A stretch of DNA of 64,000 nucleotides from Cellvibrionaceae bacterium 1162T.S.0a.05 (GTDB taxonomy: Bacteria; Pseudomonadota; Gammaproteobacteria; Pseudomonadales; Cellvibrionaceae), in contig LANB01000001.1 in the NCBI GenBank assembly GCA_000964245.1, forward strand, positions 2,818,392 to 2,882,391. Direction: 5' to 3'. Numbering within the stretch: position 1 is the first letter of the stretch; each line of letters starts with the position of its first letter. Of the stretch, positions 18,164 to 28,086 are shown one piece after another. The notes beneath the pieces are model-generated. The model did no database searches and was not told the DNA's origin. It saw only the letters and a program-made list of their open reading frames with translations. The translations under genes and the position numbers were made by a program.

Positions 18164-18670
18164 ATGAATAAGTTTAAACTGCTCGCAGCACTGGCATTAC
18201 TGTTTTGCGCCAATTTTGCGCTAGCAGAAAAAATTGCTGTTTTTAACTTTGAGCAAGCTGTTTTCAGCACCGCACATGCCCAGAAGGTGATTCAGGAATT
18301 GCAAAACAATTCTGATTACGCTCAGTGGGCTGCCCAGGAAGAAAGTATCATTTCTGAATTGCAGACGCTGAACAAACAAAAAGAAAAAGAAGGCCCTACA
18401 TGGAGCGCAGAGCAAGTTGGTGAGTACCGTAAAAAAGTCAATTTGTTGCAACAAGATCTGCAATTCAATCGTAATAAGTTGCAAAATGCTCAAGAAGAGT
18501 TGCGCCGTCGCATCCTGACTGAAATGCAACAGCAGGTTGAAACGGTGTTAAACCAGATCATTGAAGCAGAAGGCTACGAAATTGTGTTAAATAGCCAAAC
18601 CGTTATTTTCCGCACGCCCAAGGCCGACATAACGCCTAAAGTTGTACAGGCTTTGGATAAGCTGAAGTAA
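18164..18670 (+). CDS. skp: Skp/OmpH periplasmic chaperone
   Basis: 168 residues with a clear signal peptide (MNKFKLLAALALLFCANFALA). The rest is largely helical and coiled-coil: AVFNFEQAVFSTAHAQKVIQ at the start of the mature chain, then long Gln/Lys/Glu-rich helices and the conserved C-terminal YEIVLNSQTVIF strand. The trimer cages unfolded outer-membrane proteins for BamA. AGAGAGG precedes the ATG. Confidence 0.93.
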   Translation: MNKFKLLAALALLFCANFALAEKIAVFNFEQAVFSTAHAQKVIQELQNNSDYAQWAAQEESIISELQTLNKQKEKEGPTWSAEQVGEYRKKVNLLQQDLQFNRNKLQNAQEELRRRILTEMQQQVETVLNQIIEAEGYEIVLNSQTVIFRTPKADITPKVVQALDKLK

Positions 18671-18681
18671 GTACAACGTTT

Positions 18682-19701
18682 ATGCGTTTGCACGAACTCG
18701 CAGCCTTCCTTGAGGCGCGCTACGAGGGCGAAGCAGATTACGAAGTCAGTGGAATTGCTGCACTCGAAAAAGCTCAGGCTCAACACCTGAGCTTTGTTGC
18801 TTCTGAAAAATACCTCAAACAATTAGCAAAGACGGCAGCAGGTATTGTTGTGCTAAGCCCTGCGCTGAACGAACATTTTTCCGGTAACAAGATTCTTATT
18901 GATAATCCCTATCTCGCGTATGCGCGATTGTCAGCGTTATTCGCAACACGCGTGCAACAGGTAGAGGGAATTCATCCGACAGCAACAGTAGCGGACACGG
19001 CAACGATTGGCGACAAAGTGTCTATTGGCCCGAATTGCGTCGTCGCCGAGGGCGCAGTAATTGGTGCAAATTGCGAGTTGTATGCCGGGTGTTATGTCGG
19101 TGAGCGTGTTGAGATCGGTGACGACTGTTTACTGTATCCCAATGTCACGCTCTATCACGATGTAAAATTGGGGTCACAGTGTTTAATCCATAGCGGTACG
19201 GTGATTGGCTCTGATGGTTTTGGCTTTGCACCCACAGCCGGGGCCTGGACCAAAATTCATCAAATAGGCAGTGTGCATATCGGCAACAAGGTTGAAATCG
19301 GCTCCAATTGTTCAATTGATCGCGGTGCTTTGGAAAATACATTGATTGCAGACAATGTGATTATTGATAACCTCGTTCACATTGCACACAACGTGCAAAT
19401 CGGAGAGGGGACGGCAATTGCCGGTTGTGTTGGCATTGCAGGAAGTGCAGTGATTGGAAAGAATTGTACTGTCGCAGGCATGGTCGCGATTAATGGGCAT
19501 ATTGAAATAGCGGATAACACGCACTTCCATGGTGGCACAATTGTCACGCGCGGTAATCGTGAGGGGGGGCAATTTGCTTCTACCGCACCTATGATGCCAG
19601 TCAAGGATTGGCAGAAAAATTCTGTGCGTTATCGCCAGCTTGAAAAGTGGGTGGAACGCATACAAGCGCTGGAAAAAGCGCAAAAACAAAATGATAAATA
19701 A
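18682..19701 (+). CDS. lpxD: UDP-3-O-(3-hydroxyacyl)glucosamine N-acyltransferase
   Basis: 339 residues; third step of lipid A synthesis. A small N-terminal uridine-binding domain is followed by a left-handed parallel beta-helix from about residue 100, made of hexapeptide repeats (IGPNCVVAEGAVIG, IGDDCLLYPNVTLY). The active-site histidine lies in NLVHIAHNVQIG. A C-terminal helix (residues ~310-339) is present. It stands 11 bp after skp. Confidence 0.97.
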   Translation: MRLHELAAFLEARYEGEADYEVSGIAALEKAQAQHLSFVASEKYLKQLAKTAAGIVVLSPALNEHFSGNKILIDNPYLAYARLSALFATRVQQVEGIHPTATVADTATIGDKVSIGPNCVVAEGAVIGANCELYAGCYVGERVEIGDDCLLYPNVTLYHDVKLGSQCLIHSGTVIGSDGFGFAPTAGAWTKIHQIGSVHIGNKVEIGSNCSIDRGALENTLIADNVIIDNLVHIAHNVQIGEGTAIAGCVGIAGSAVIGKNCTVAGMVAINGHIEIADNTHFHGGTIVTRGNREGGQFASTAPMMPVKDWQKNSVRYRQLEKWVERIQALEKAQKQNDK

Positions 19702-19738
19702 GCGTTTTGCTTAATAGGCTTTACTTGGGGCTAGACCG

Positions 19739-20176
19739 ATGATGGATATACTTGAAATAAAAAAATATTTACCGCACCGCTATCCGTTTTTGTTAATTGA
19801 TCGCGTTGTTGAACTGGAGCTGGGCGAGCGAATCCTTGCATATAAAAATATTTCGATTAACGAAGGTGTTTTTGAAGGGCATTTCCCGAATTTTCCGGTT
19901 TTCCCCGGTGTGATGATTATTGAGGCGATGGCGCAAGCCTGTGGTGTACTCGGTTTTAAAACCATGGATAAAACACCGGACGATGGATCTATTTATTTGT
20001 TTGCCGGTATCGACGAAGTGCGCTTTAAAAAACAGGTTGTGCCTGGTGATCGCGTCTATATTGAAGCGAAGAAAATTTCAGATAAGCGCGGTATCTGGAA
20101 ATTTCAGTGTGAGGCGCGTGTTGACGATCAACTGGTGACCAAAGCCGTCATTATGTGTGCAGATCGTAAAGTCTAA
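19739..20176 (+). CDS. fabZ: (3R)-hydroxyacyl-ACP dehydratase FabZ
   Basis: A 145-residue hot-dog-fold enzyme for fatty-acid elongation. The N-terminus [18 protein letters not shown] and the active-site segment [20 protein letters not shown] (catalytic His and Glu) are diagnostic. The gene lies between lpxD and lpxA, as in E. coli, linking hydroxyacyl-ACP use by fatty acid and lipid A synthesis. An ATG three bases downstream is an alternative start. Confidence 0.97.
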   Translation: MMDILEIKKYLPHRYPFLLIDRVVELELGERILAYKNISINEGVFEGHFPNFPVFPGVMIIEAMAQACGVLGFKTMDKTPDDGSIYLFAGIDEVRFKKQVVPGDRVYIEAKKISDKRGIWKFQCEARVDDQLVTKAVIMCADRKV

Positions 20177-20234
20177 TTCCAAAAACAAGCTTTACTAAAA
20201 CAACAAGCAATTCCAATAAAGTAGAGGCCCGCTA

Positions 20235-21014
20235 ATGATTGCGCAAGAAGGAATACATCCGAGCGCCATTATTGACCCCGATGCAATGCTTGCAGAGGGT
20301 GTGAGTGTCGGTCCCTGGTCGATTATCGGGCCGGGCGTGGAAATCGGTTCGCACACGCAGATCGCGTCGCATGTAATCATTGAAGGCCCCACGCGTATCG
20401 GCGCCAATAATAAAATTTATCAGTTTTCTTCACTTGGAGGGGATACGCCAGACCTTAAATACAAAGGCGAAGCAACCCGCCTCGTGATTGGCGATAACAA
20501 TGTTATTCGCGAAGGCGTCACGATTCATCGCGGCACGGTACAGGATCGTGAAGAAACGACGCTGGGCAATAACAATTTAATAATGGCATACGTGCACATT
20601 GGCCACGATAGTGTTATCGAAAACCATTGTATTCTGGTAAACAATGCTGCGCTTGCCGGGCATGTGCATGTCGGTGATTATGCGATTCTTGGCGGTTTTA
20701 CCCTGGTTCATCAATTTTGCCGAATTGGCCCGCATTGTTTTACTGGAATGGGGAGCGCGATTGGTAAAGATGTTCCTGCGTACGTTATTGTTACCGGAGC
20801 ACCCGCAGAAGCGCGCAACATCAACGTCGAAGGCCTTAAGCGTCGTGATTTTAGCCGCGAAGATCTCGCAGATCTCAGCAAAGCATATAAAATTATTTAC
20901 CGCCGTGGATTTACTCTCGAGGAAGCCATTGCCGAACTCGAAAGTATGTCGACTCCGGTTGTCGATGTGCTCATCCAATCCCTTCGTCATTCAGAACGCG
21001 GAATTGTTCGTTAA
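20235..21014 (+). CDS. lpxA: UDP-N-acetylglucosamine O-acyltransferase
   Basis: 259 residues; first step of lipid A synthesis. Left-handed beta-helix hexapeptide repeats begin at IHPSAIIDPDAMLAEGVSVG. The catalytic histidine sits in MAYVHIGHDSVIENH, and the helical C-terminal domain (DFSREDLADLSKAYKIIYRR) is typical. Acyl-chain specificity (C10-C14) cannot be read with confidence. Confidence 0.97.
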   Translation: MIAQEGIHPSAIIDPDAMLAEGVSVGPWSIIGPGVEIGSHTQIASHVIIEGPTRIGANNKIYQFSSLGGDTPDLKYKGEATRLVIGDNNVIREGVTIHRGTVQDREETTLGNNNLIMAYVHIGHDSVIENHCILVNNAALAGHVHVGDYAILGGFTLVHQFCRIGPHCFTGMGSAIGKDVPAYVIVTGAPAEARNINVEGLKRRDFSREDLADLSKAYKIIYRRGFTLEEAIAELESMSTPVVDVLIQSLRHSERGIVR

Positions 21015-21022
21015 CACGCGCA

Positions 21023-22213
21023 ATGTCCCACAGTATTTCAGATAAAAAATTAAAAATAGCCATGCTTGCCGGTGAGGCATCGGGTGATATTTTGGGGGCG
21101 GGTTTGATTTCAGAAATCAAAGCGCGTTACCCCAATGCAGAATTTTTTGGTGTGGGCGGTGAACGCATGTTGGCTGAGGGTTTTGTATCCTGGTACCCCA
21201 TGGACCGCTTGGCGGTAATGGGTTTGATCGAACCACTTAAGCGCTTGTTTGAATTACTGGAGATGCGCAAATCAATTCGGCAGCGTTTGCTGGCCGATCC
21301 ACCCGATGTTTTTATTGGTATCGACTCGCCGGATTTTAACCTTGATCTTGAACTCAGTTTGCGAGAAGGCGGTATCAAGGTTGCGCACTACGTGAGCCCT
21401 TCAGTGTGGGCCTGGCGACAGGGACGCATCAAGAAAATTGCACGCGCTGTTGATCTTATGCTTACCTTGTTTCCGTTTGAAGAGGCGTTTTATCTTAAAC
21501 ACAAGGTGCCTGTCGCGTGTGTTGGCCACACCCTCGCGGACAGTATTCCTTTAAGTATCGATCCAGTGCAAGCTCGTGAGGCGTTGCTTGTTAAAACAGG
21601 CATTAATCTGGATTTTACAAACAAAAAAGTTATCGGCATGTTGCCCGGCAGTCGCGCGTCTGAAGTTCGCTTACATACACATTTGTTTTTAAGTGCGGCG
21701 CGTTTATTAAAGCGTGAATATCCCGATTGTTGTTTTCTGATTCCCGCAGCAAATGAGAAACGTTACCAGGAGATTAAGAGCTACCTCAAGGAGTTCACTG
21801 ATTTACCTGTGCAGCTTGTGTTGAAACACAGTCAGGAAGTGATGGCGGCAAGCGATGCTTTGCTGATTGCTTCGGGAACCACAGCGTTGGAAGCGATGTT
21901 GCTCAAACGGCCAATGGTAATATCCTATCGCATGTCGGGGTTGGCGTTCTGGATTCTCAGTCGTATGGTAAAAGTAAAACATGTTGGCCTTCCCAATTTA
22001 CTTGCGGGGCGTGATCTTGTTCCTGAACGTTTACAAACGGAGGCGACTCCAGAGAATTTGAAAGCTGCGTTGGCGAACCTGCTAAACGCGGACAATACCG
22101 ATTTGCTTGCACAGTTTGATGATCTTCACCAACACCTGAGGCGCGATGCCAATAAGCGCGCAGCGTTAGCGGTGCTTCAACTGATAGAGAAACAGTCAGG
22201 AGAGCTTGTGTAA
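21023..22213 (+). CDS. lpxB: Lipid-A-disaccharide synthase
   Basis: A 396-residue GT19 glycosyltransferase forming the tetraacyl disaccharide 1-phosphate of lipid A. Markers: [16 protein letters not shown] at the N-terminus, [27 protein letters not shown] and [16 protein letters not shown]. It follows lpxA closely, and its stop codon shares a base with the rnhB start (TAATG). Confidence 0.97.
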   Translation: MSHSISDKKLKIAMLAGEASGDILGAGLISEIKARYPNAEFFGVGGERMLAEGFVSWYPMDRLAVMGLIEPLKRLFELLEMRKSIRQRLLADPPDVFIGIDSPDFNLDLELSLREGGIKVAHYVSPSVWAWRQGRIKKIARAVDLMLTLFPFEEAFYLKHKVPVACVGHTLADSIPLSIDPVQAREALLVKTGINLDFTNKKVIGMLPGSRASEVRLHTHLFLSAARLLKREYPDCCFLIPAANEKRYQEIKSYLKEFTDLPVQLVLKHSQEVMAASDALLIASGTTALEAMLLKRPMVISYRMSGLAFWILSRMVKVKHVGLPNLLAGRDLVPERLQTEATPENLKAALANLLNADNTDLLAQFDDLHQHLRRDANKRAALAVLQLIEKQSGELV

Positions 22214-22812
22214 TGCACGATAAAAACTTTCTCGCGGGCGTTGATGAAGTGGGGCGTGGTCCTTTGGCAGGAGATGTTGTCGCAGCGGCGGTCATTCTTG
22301 GTGACAACCATGGAATAGAGAATCTTGCCGATTCCAAAAAAATAAGTGAAAAAAAACGCGAACACTTATTTGAAGAGATTAAAACAAAAGCCAAAGCCTG
22401 GTGTATTGCGCGCGCGAGCGTAGCAGAAATAGATGAAATTAATATTTTGCATGCAAGTTTGTTGGCAATGAAACGCGCAGTAGAGGGTTTGAGTCATCAA
22501 CCCGCTTTTGTGCAGGTGGATGGCAATAAGCTCCCGAAATGGACCTATGCAAGTGAGGCTATCGTGCAAGGCGACGGTAAAATTGAAGAAATTTCAGCTG
22601 CGTCAATTCTTGCCAAAGTCACGCGTGATCGGGAAATGGAAGCATTGGAAATACAATATCCCGGGTATGGTCTCGCAAGGCACAAGGGCTACCCGACTAA
22701 AACACATCTTGAAGCCTTGCGTTTACTCGGGCCGAGCCCCGTACATCGACGTTCTTTTGGACCTGTTAAAAACCTTTTATCGGAAGACGAGGAGCAAAAG
22801 CAGCTTTTTTAG
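22213..22812 (+). CDS. rnhB: Ribonuclease HII
   Basis: 199 residues. The first active-site block [19 protein letters not shown] carries the Asp-Glu pair, [12 protein letters not shown] follows, and the later acidic residues are in QVDGNKLP and [16 protein letters not shown]. It removes single ribonucleotides misincorporated in DNA. Often lpxB-rnhB-dnaE; here dnaE is replaced by a PilZ gene. Confidence 0.96.
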   Translation: MHDKNFLAGVDEVGRGPLAGDVVAAAVILGDNHGIENLADSKKISEKKREHLFEEIKTKAKAWCIARASVAEIDEINILHASLLAMKRAVEGLSHQPAFVQVDGNKLPKWTYASEAIVQGDGKIEEISAASILAKVTRDREMEALEIQYPGYGLARHKGYPTKTHLEALRLLGPSPVHRRSFGPVKNLLSEDEEQKQLF

Positions 22813-22835
22813 CTGGATTGCGCTATATATCACTT

Positions 22836-23300
22836 ATGGAAGACGAACTGGAAACGGTTTCTTCCCATGATGATGCAGTACAGGATGAAGTAGTGAGACG
22901 TTTTATTCGCCACCCCTCGGATTTCCCTATTTCCTATACATTGGGAGAGCAAAGCGAAATATCACACAAGCTTCGTGATGTGAGTTGCGGCGGTTTGTGT
23001 TTTATGTCGGATGTCCCTGTTAACCTGGGTGAAACTGTACACATACATATTCCGATTGAATCACCCGGTTTTGATGCCGATGGTGTTGTTGCCTGGTGTC
23101 GACCGGAAGCTGATCATTTTGCAGTGGGTATTGCTTTCGAAAGCGATGCAACGGCTTTTTCTGTGCGTATGGTCGAGCAGGTGTGCCATATTGAACATTA
23201 TCGCGCAGAGGTCCTGCACAACGAAGGGCGTAAACTTAGCAGTGAAGAGGCGGCTCAGGAATGGGTTGAAAAATTCGCAGGCGATTTTCCTGGTCATTAA
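22836..23300 (+). CDS. PilZ domain protein, putative cyclic-di-GMP receptor
   Basis: 154 residues from the ATG at 22836 (an in-frame TTG at 22818 is less likely). The c-di-GMP-binding signature is intact: RRFIRHPSDFPI (RxxxR) followed by DVSCGGLCF (D/NxSxxG), with a beta-barrel to about residue 105 (GVVAWCRPEADHFAVGIAF). An uncharacterised helical tail follows. It starts 23 bp after rnhB, so is probably in the same transcript. A GGDEF-EAL protein 6.5 kb downstream is a possible source of the ligand; no direct link is visible. Confidence 0.87.
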   Translation: MEDELETVSSHDDAVQDEVVRRFIRHPSDFPISYTLGEQSEISHKLRDVSCGGLCFMSDVPVNLGETVHIHIPIESPGFDADGVVAWCRPEADHFAVGIAFESDATAFSVRMVEQVCHIEHYRAEVLHNEGRKLSSEEAAQEWVEKFAGDFPGH

Positions 23301-23396
23301 GTTTAGTATTCAACGCACTTCCCTGGTGCCTTTTAGTTCTTCCTTTTCTAAAAACGTTTTCTGTTATGTTCTTCAGGCTTTCGCAGGCGCTCGAAT

Positions 23397-23933
23397 CTAG
23401 GCAGCCAATAGTTTGTCGTAACGTCGGCTCAATAATTCATAAAATTGTTCGCGCAATTGCATAATTGCAGTTTTCAGATCCGCAATTTCCTGTTCACTGA
23501 TGTCCTGGCGGCCGACATACACTTGCTTTCGAAACATGGCGATGCGTGCAGCGTAGAGCCGTAGGGTCTTTTCCATCGTCTTTTCACCCAGCATCAGGAG
23601 CTTGGCTTCTGCATCGGAAAGTTTTTCAAATTCACGTACAAGTTCGAGGTTTACTCTGTCGAGCTCTTGTTTACGTTCAACCGGCCAACGCTTTCCAAAG
23701 CGAGTACTTTCAATAACCAGTGAAGAATAGCGCGCAAAGCTGTGGTTAACATGGCCCACTTTGGCAGAAATTTCTTCGAGTAGGGTCAATCGATGGGATT
23801 TAGGGTCAAACCGGGGTTTTTCCGGTCGGCTTTGGGTGCGCCGAGTTATCCAGAAAATACCCAGAGTCAAAATGGCCCCAAGAATAACTTTCAGGCTGGT
23901 ATCCAAAAGCGGTAAAAAATTGTCAATTGCCAT
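23397..23933 (-). CDS. Single-pass membrane protein of unknown function
   Basis: I do not recognise the family. From the ATG at 23933 (GGAG 9 bp upstream; an alternative ATG lies at 23948) the product has 178 residues. Residues ~5-30 form one hydrophobic helix (LKVILGAILTLGIFWITRR). The rest is charged and helical, with alternating Leu and Glu/Lys typical of a bundle or coiled coil (LDRVNLELVREFEKLSDAEAKL as one such stretch, quoted in part only). The cytosolic tail ends YDKLLAA. It is convergent with the PilZ gene and upstream, on the same strand, of nothing obvious. Confidence 0.6.
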   Translation of the reverse strand: MAIDNFLPLLDTSLKVILGAILTLGIFWITRRTQSRPEKPRFDPKSHRLTLLEEISAKVGHVNHSFARYSSLVIESTRFGKRWPVERKQELDRVNLELVREFEKLSDAEAKLLMLGEKTMEKTLRLYAARIAMFRKQVYVGRQDISEQEIADLKTAIMQLREQFYELLSRRYDKLLAA

Positions 23934-24026
23934 GCTCGAATTCTCCATAGCCAGAAATTTGACAGAAACTGGCTTCAGGAGAACAAGAGCAAAATGTGAA
24001 CCAGGTTTGCCTGGTAAATTGGCAGA

Positions 24027-27000
24027 TTAATCCTCGTAGGCGGTGTAGAAAGCCACCAGGGCCTTATCACCGTTATTGAGCTTGATTTGATACACGCGAT
24101 CAGTTTGTTCCGGGTGCGCTTCGCTTGCATCTACCTTAGCGAGACGAACACGCAGGCGAAGCTTGTCGTCCGAGAGTTCGGCGCTAATCAGTTTTTCCTT
24201 ACGCAAGTCGAGCTCGGGAGAGCCGTAGTCTGGTGCGTCACGATAACGCCAGCTTTCAATGTTGAGCTTATCGACTGAGAAGTCGGTGAGCGGTCGTGTG
24301 AAGACCAATTCAAAGTGATCGGGTTGGTGTTTAACTGTGAGCATTTCCAGCGGTGTTTCGCCTTGCCATACAACGCGTTGTAAAGCTGTAACTTGCCCAC
24401 CTTGTGCTTGCCAGCCGCGGCCGGTTTGCCCGAGTAGCAGAGAGCCGTCCTGTAAAAAGAGTGGGCGCATGATGCCGGAAGAAAAGCGTTTACCAAAAGG
24501 CAGGGCAACCGCTCCCTTGTCGCCATCCAGAACGACGCGAATCAGGTTTGATTGTGTTTGGTCGCCAACAAAAATCTGTCCATTAAAGGGGCCAAATTTT
24601 CCTTTTGTTGTTTCCCAGGTGAGATGCCCCGGTGAATTTGCCAAACGATTGTGTGGGAAAATCAAGGCGGCCTTTTTACGTTGGTGTTTAACCTTTTCCC
24701 AAGCGATGTCAGTCGAAGAGGGTTGCATACCCGGCAGATCAATCAAGCCCGAAGGGTGACCGTAAAAGCCACCTTTCTCCAGTAAAAACATTTTTGAACT
24801 GCCAACATATTCACCCTGGTTTTCGGTGTACCAGAGGCGCCCATCTGGCCCAACACCCATACCCGCTGGTGAGCGAAGGCCGTTGACCCAGGTTTCGGCC
24901 TTGCCCGAGGCATCCACCATAAAACCCCAGCCGCTGTAGCCGCCAAAGGTGCCCATATATTTGCCACCTGCTCCCCAGACGTCATCCGCATGCGCAAGAT
25001 TTAGAGCCAGATAATAGCGCCCGTCAGGCATTTTGACAGGGCCGTGCATGTAGGTGTGATAATTACCGTGATAACTGAAATCATCGAAAAGTGTTTCGTA
25101 ACGATCTGCAATGCCATCGCCATTGGTATCACTGATACGTGTGAGTTCGGGCTTCTGACCAACAGTGAGTACCAGGCCTTTTTCATCTTCAACAATCACA
25201 CCGAGGCTATCAAAGGTCCCCTCAGCAAATTGTTGCCATTGTTTATTGCGTAAACGCCAAATGCCCGCAGTGCGCGTTGCGACAACAATGGTGCCGTCTG
25301 CGGCTTGATCCAGACCGAGGGCTTCGAACAATAAATCACGACCAAAGTTATCTTTTGGCGCTAGCCAGGATTCAAGTGCGTAGCCATCTGGCAAATCCGC
25401 GGTGTCATTGTTAAGGACTTGTAGTTTTTGTTGCTTCTTTTGCCGTTTATCCGGATTTGCAGCCCAAATAGAACGGGCAAGGGGAATGTTAGCGTGCAAT
25501 TGTGCATTTTGGGTGCCGGCAGGTAGCGTCCAAATCGCATTGTTGATTTCACCTGCGGTCACGCGAATGTTTTGCAGTAGCTCGGTATTTACCGAGAACG
25601 CTTGCGCTGTTTTTAATTTCACGCGAAGGGATATCGTCGCTTCACTGCGGGTTTTACTAGCATCAAATGCGATGTGAATTTTATTGTTTGCTATGCGGTA
25701 GGCAAATTCGGGCACAGCAGTGGGGTTGCGACTGTCAATCTCGTAACCGGAGAAAGCGGCATCAATTCCAGCGCGACGTGTCTCAAAATCCTCCTCGTCA
25801 TACAAGCTTTCCTGAATTCTTTTTTTATCATCAAAGCGTGCTTCCTTGAAGGAAAAATCGATACTTTCTCCGTTGGCAGTGAGTGGTGCAATTAAATACT
25901 CGTGTTCACCAAAGTTAATATGTTGCGCATCGAAACCGGGTTGCAAACCGCGGCCGCCCCGGTTTTTCCACTCGCCCGACATATTTAAAAAACCGCCTTG
26001 CCAGATTTTTACCACTGCAAGCACGCGTGGGTCAAAGCTGTAATTTAAACCCTCAGGGGTGCCAACATGTATGGCTCTTCCCGAAGTGCCGGCCATAGGC
26101 CCACGTTGTACGCGCGTGCGCTCGCCGACTAACAGTAACATAGGGTCGTCGAGCGGCTGATATTCCCTGGTGCCACTTTGCGGAACCAATTTGACGATAG
26201 GCCCTTGGGTTGCTGGGTCATTCAGGGTTTGTAACCAGGCGTAAATGGCAGCAGCTTGTTGTTCATTTAAAATGTCTGTCGAGTAAGGCGGCATGATGGG
26301 CGCATAGGTTTTACCGGCAAAGGTGCCGTGTTCACCGACAGCAAGTTGCTCATTGGGTTTGCGAATGCTGCGAGTAAAGTAACTGGCGTCAGCATTCAGG
26401 GAAAATTGACGGCCCTCTGAATCCGACCCCTGACTACCGGATTCCTCTATCGTCCGTTTACGCGCGTCGCGTTGAAAAAGTGAAAACAGGTTGGGGCCTG
26501 TTTTCAATGAGGTATCATTTTTATTTACCGCATGGCACTCGCCACAACCGAAATCATGAAAGTAGTCTTTACCTAACTGAACATAATCTTGTAGCGATTC
26601 TATATTTGATGGTTTACCCGGTTCTTCTGGCAATATCACTTCAGAAAAGTCGGCATGACGACTTTCGAAGCGAGAAACACTAATGGCGTCGTTACTCTTA
26701 AGCAGATGTTTTGCACGGGTTTGTTCCCAGGAGTACGCCGCTTCCGGGTCGGGTCGCTCGAACATAAAATTGGTCTCAATGCTTTTGCCATTAAGACGAA
26801 CGTCAAGCAGCGTGGCTTTATCTACTCTGCTACCTGCATCGCTGAAAACAGGCGCGCGAAAGTGTATTTCAAGTTGATTTTTTTTGGTATTTTTTACCGC
26901 GGGTATTTTTAGACGGTAACGCTCGTGTATAAATAAAAATGCGGTGTTACCAGAGGAATTAGTTTTCGCTAATTCATAGTCGATAAAAATAATACTATCA

Positions 27001-27119
27001 CCAAAAAATTGCTCGCTGAGTTGAGCGTTTGCTGTTGGCAACCAGGAAAGTAAAGTCGCTGCACAAAAAAGTACAACAGCCACACGTTTGTATGCGGGCC
27101 GGTGAGTCACTTGCTTCAT
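24027..27119 (-). CDS. Exported c-type cytochrome / DUF6797 / beta-propeller protein
   Basis: 1030 residues with a signal peptide (cleavage near NANA, residue ~32). Residues 33-160 are a beta-rich domain of unknown type. A haem c site CGECH is at 192-196, with a likely Met ligand in the PIMPPYST stretch near residue ~285. Next comes a domain like DUF6797 (WQGGFLNMSGEWKNRGGRGL). Residues ~600-960 resemble a PQQ-glucose-dehydrogenase-like propeller (DGTIVVATRTAGIWRL, GLRSPAGMGVGPDGRLWYTE). Periplasmic. This architecture is best known in Planctomycetes, Verrucomicrobia and Bacteroidetes. It is 8 bp downstream of the DUF1080 gene, so the two form an operon probably acting on an oxidised sugar or glycoside, the haem passing electrons (inference). 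Confidence 0.75.
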   Translation of the reverse strand: MKQVTHRPAYKRVAVVLFCAATLLSWLPTANAQLSEQFFGDSIIFIDYELAKTNSSGNTAFLFIHERYRLKIPAVKNTKKNQLEIHFRAPVFSDAGSRVDKATLLDVRLNGKSIETNFMFERPDPEAAYSWEQTRAKHLLKSNDAISVSRFESRHADFSEVILPEEPGKPSNIESLQDYVQLGKDYFHDFGCGECHAVNKNDTSLKTGPNLFSLFQRDARKRTIEESGSQGSDSEGRQFSLNADASYFTRSIRKPNEQLAVGEHGTFAGKTYAPIMPPYSTDILNEQQAAAIYAWLQTLNDPATQGPIVKLVPQSGTREYQPLDDPMLLLVGERTRVQRGPMAGTSGRAIHVGTPEGLNYSFDPRVLAVVKIWQGGFLNMSGEWKNRGGRGLQPGFDAQHINFGEHEYLIAPLTANGESIDFSFKEARFDDKKRIQESLYDEEDFETRRAGIDAAFSGYEIDSRNPTAVPEFAYRIANNKIHIAFDASKTRSEATISLRVKLKTAQAFSVNTELLQNIRVTAGEINNAIWTLPAGTQNAQLHANIPLARSIWAANPDKRQKKQQKLQVLNNDTADLPDGYALESWLAPKDNFGRDLLFEALGLDQAADGTIVVATRTAGIWRLRNKQWQQFAEGTFDSLGVIVEDEKGLVLTVGQKPELTRISDTNGDGIADRYETLFDDFSYHGNYHTYMHGPVKMPDGRYYLALNLAHADDVWGAGGKYMGTFGGYSGWGFMVDASGKAETWVNGLRSPAGMGVGPDGRLWYTENQGEYVGSSKMFLLEKGGFYGHPSGLIDLPGMQPSSTDIAWEKVKHQRKKAALIFPHNRLANSPGHLTWETTKGKFGPFNGQIFVGDQTQSNLIRVVLDGDKGAVALPFGKRFSSGIMRPLFLQDGSLLLGQTGRGWQAQGGQVTALQRVVWQGETPLEMLTVKHQPDHFELVFTRPLTDFSVDKLNIESWRYRDAPDYGSPELDLRKEKLISAELSDDKLRLRVRLAKVDASEAHPEQTDRVYQIKLNNGDKALVAFYTAYED

Positions 27120-27127
27120 AAAATTAC

Positions 27128-27940
27128 CTATAATTCTCTAACCCAGATATTTCTAAAACTGACGGGATTACCATGATCTTGCAAGCTGAGAGGAGCACAG
27201 CCGTGGGCTTTGTAGGGAGGGCGGCCGATCCATTCAGTCGGGCCTTGAATTTCAACGTGGTTTTGTACCAAAACACCGTTATGTAGCACCGTAATATAGG
27301 CGGGCTTTTTCAGCTTGCCTTTGTCGTCAAAGCGCGGCGCATTGAAAATGATGTCATAGACATTCCACTCGCCGGGAGGGCGTGTGGCATTGACCAAAGG
27401 AATATGTTGTTTATAAATGGATGCGGCCTGTCCGTTGGGATAGGTTTTATTCTCGAAAGAATCGAGCACTTGAACTTCGTAGCGTTGCTGTAAAAAGACA
27501 CCGCTATTGCTGCGAGCCTGGCCTTCCTGATCCTCAGTGCCAGTCGGTGTACGCCATTCAATGTGTAATTGTACATCGCAGAAATGTTGTTTTGTCTGGA
27601 TACCGCCTTTTCCAGCGGCCACAGTGAAAGCCTCACCTTCCACTTTCCAGGGGGCCGCTTGCTTTGGGTCCAGCTCGCTGACCCAGGCGTCGAGCGTGCT
27701 ACCTGCAAAAAGAACAATCGCATCGGAAGGCACCGCGTTAGCTTGTATACCAACCACTGGTGGCACGGGTTCCCAGACCTCGGTTTTCTGGGCCTGCTGC
27801 CATGGCTCAAGTTTTTCTTCATTCTGATTCGCGCCATTATCGTTCGGATCGGCATAAGCAGAGAAAAAGGTGAATAGATTACAAGCGATTATTGCGCTTG
27901 CGGTGCTAAAAATGGAAAGGGCTGATTTATTTTTTTTCAT
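27128..27940 (-). CDS. Exported DUF1080 (3-keto-disaccharide hydrolase-type) protein
   Basis: 270 residues with an N-terminal signal peptide (MKKNKSALSIFSTASAIIAC...AYA). The mature chain is a concanavalin-like beta-sandwich of the DUF1080 type: VLFAGSTLDAWVS, WKVEGEAFTVAAGKGGIQTK, LHIEWRTPTG, RSNSGVFLQQRYEVQVLDSF and GEWNVYDIIFNAPRF. Characterised members hydrate or eliminate 3-keto-glycosides. A Cys at the signal-peptide end (IIAC) might be a lipobox, but the context (ASAIIAC) is imperfect. It is the first gene of the pair with the cytochrome/propeller protein. Confidence 0.82.
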   Translation of the reverse strand: MKKNKSALSIFSTASAIIACNLFTFFSAYADPNDNGANQNEEKLEPWQQAQKTEVWEPVPPVVGIQANAVPSDAIVLFAGSTLDAWVSELDPKQAAPWKVEGEAFTVAAGKGGIQTKQHFCDVQLHIEWRTPTGTEDQEGQARSNSGVFLQQRYEVQVLDSFENKTYPNGQAASIYKQHIPLVNATRPPGEWNVYDIIFNAPRFDDKGKLKKPAYITVLHNGVLVQNHVEIQGPTEWIGRPPYKAHGCAPLSLQDHGNPVSFRNIWVREL

Positions 27941-28086
27941 GCGATTAGTCTAGTTTTGTGTGGTTGAACGTTGCGTCAAAATCCCGGTAAAAATGCCTGA
28001 ATTTTAAGAAAAAGTTAAATTATATCTACACGTTTATTTTTGTTTTTTGCTGGTAAAAAATACAGGGCTTGAATGTCAAATTTGGA

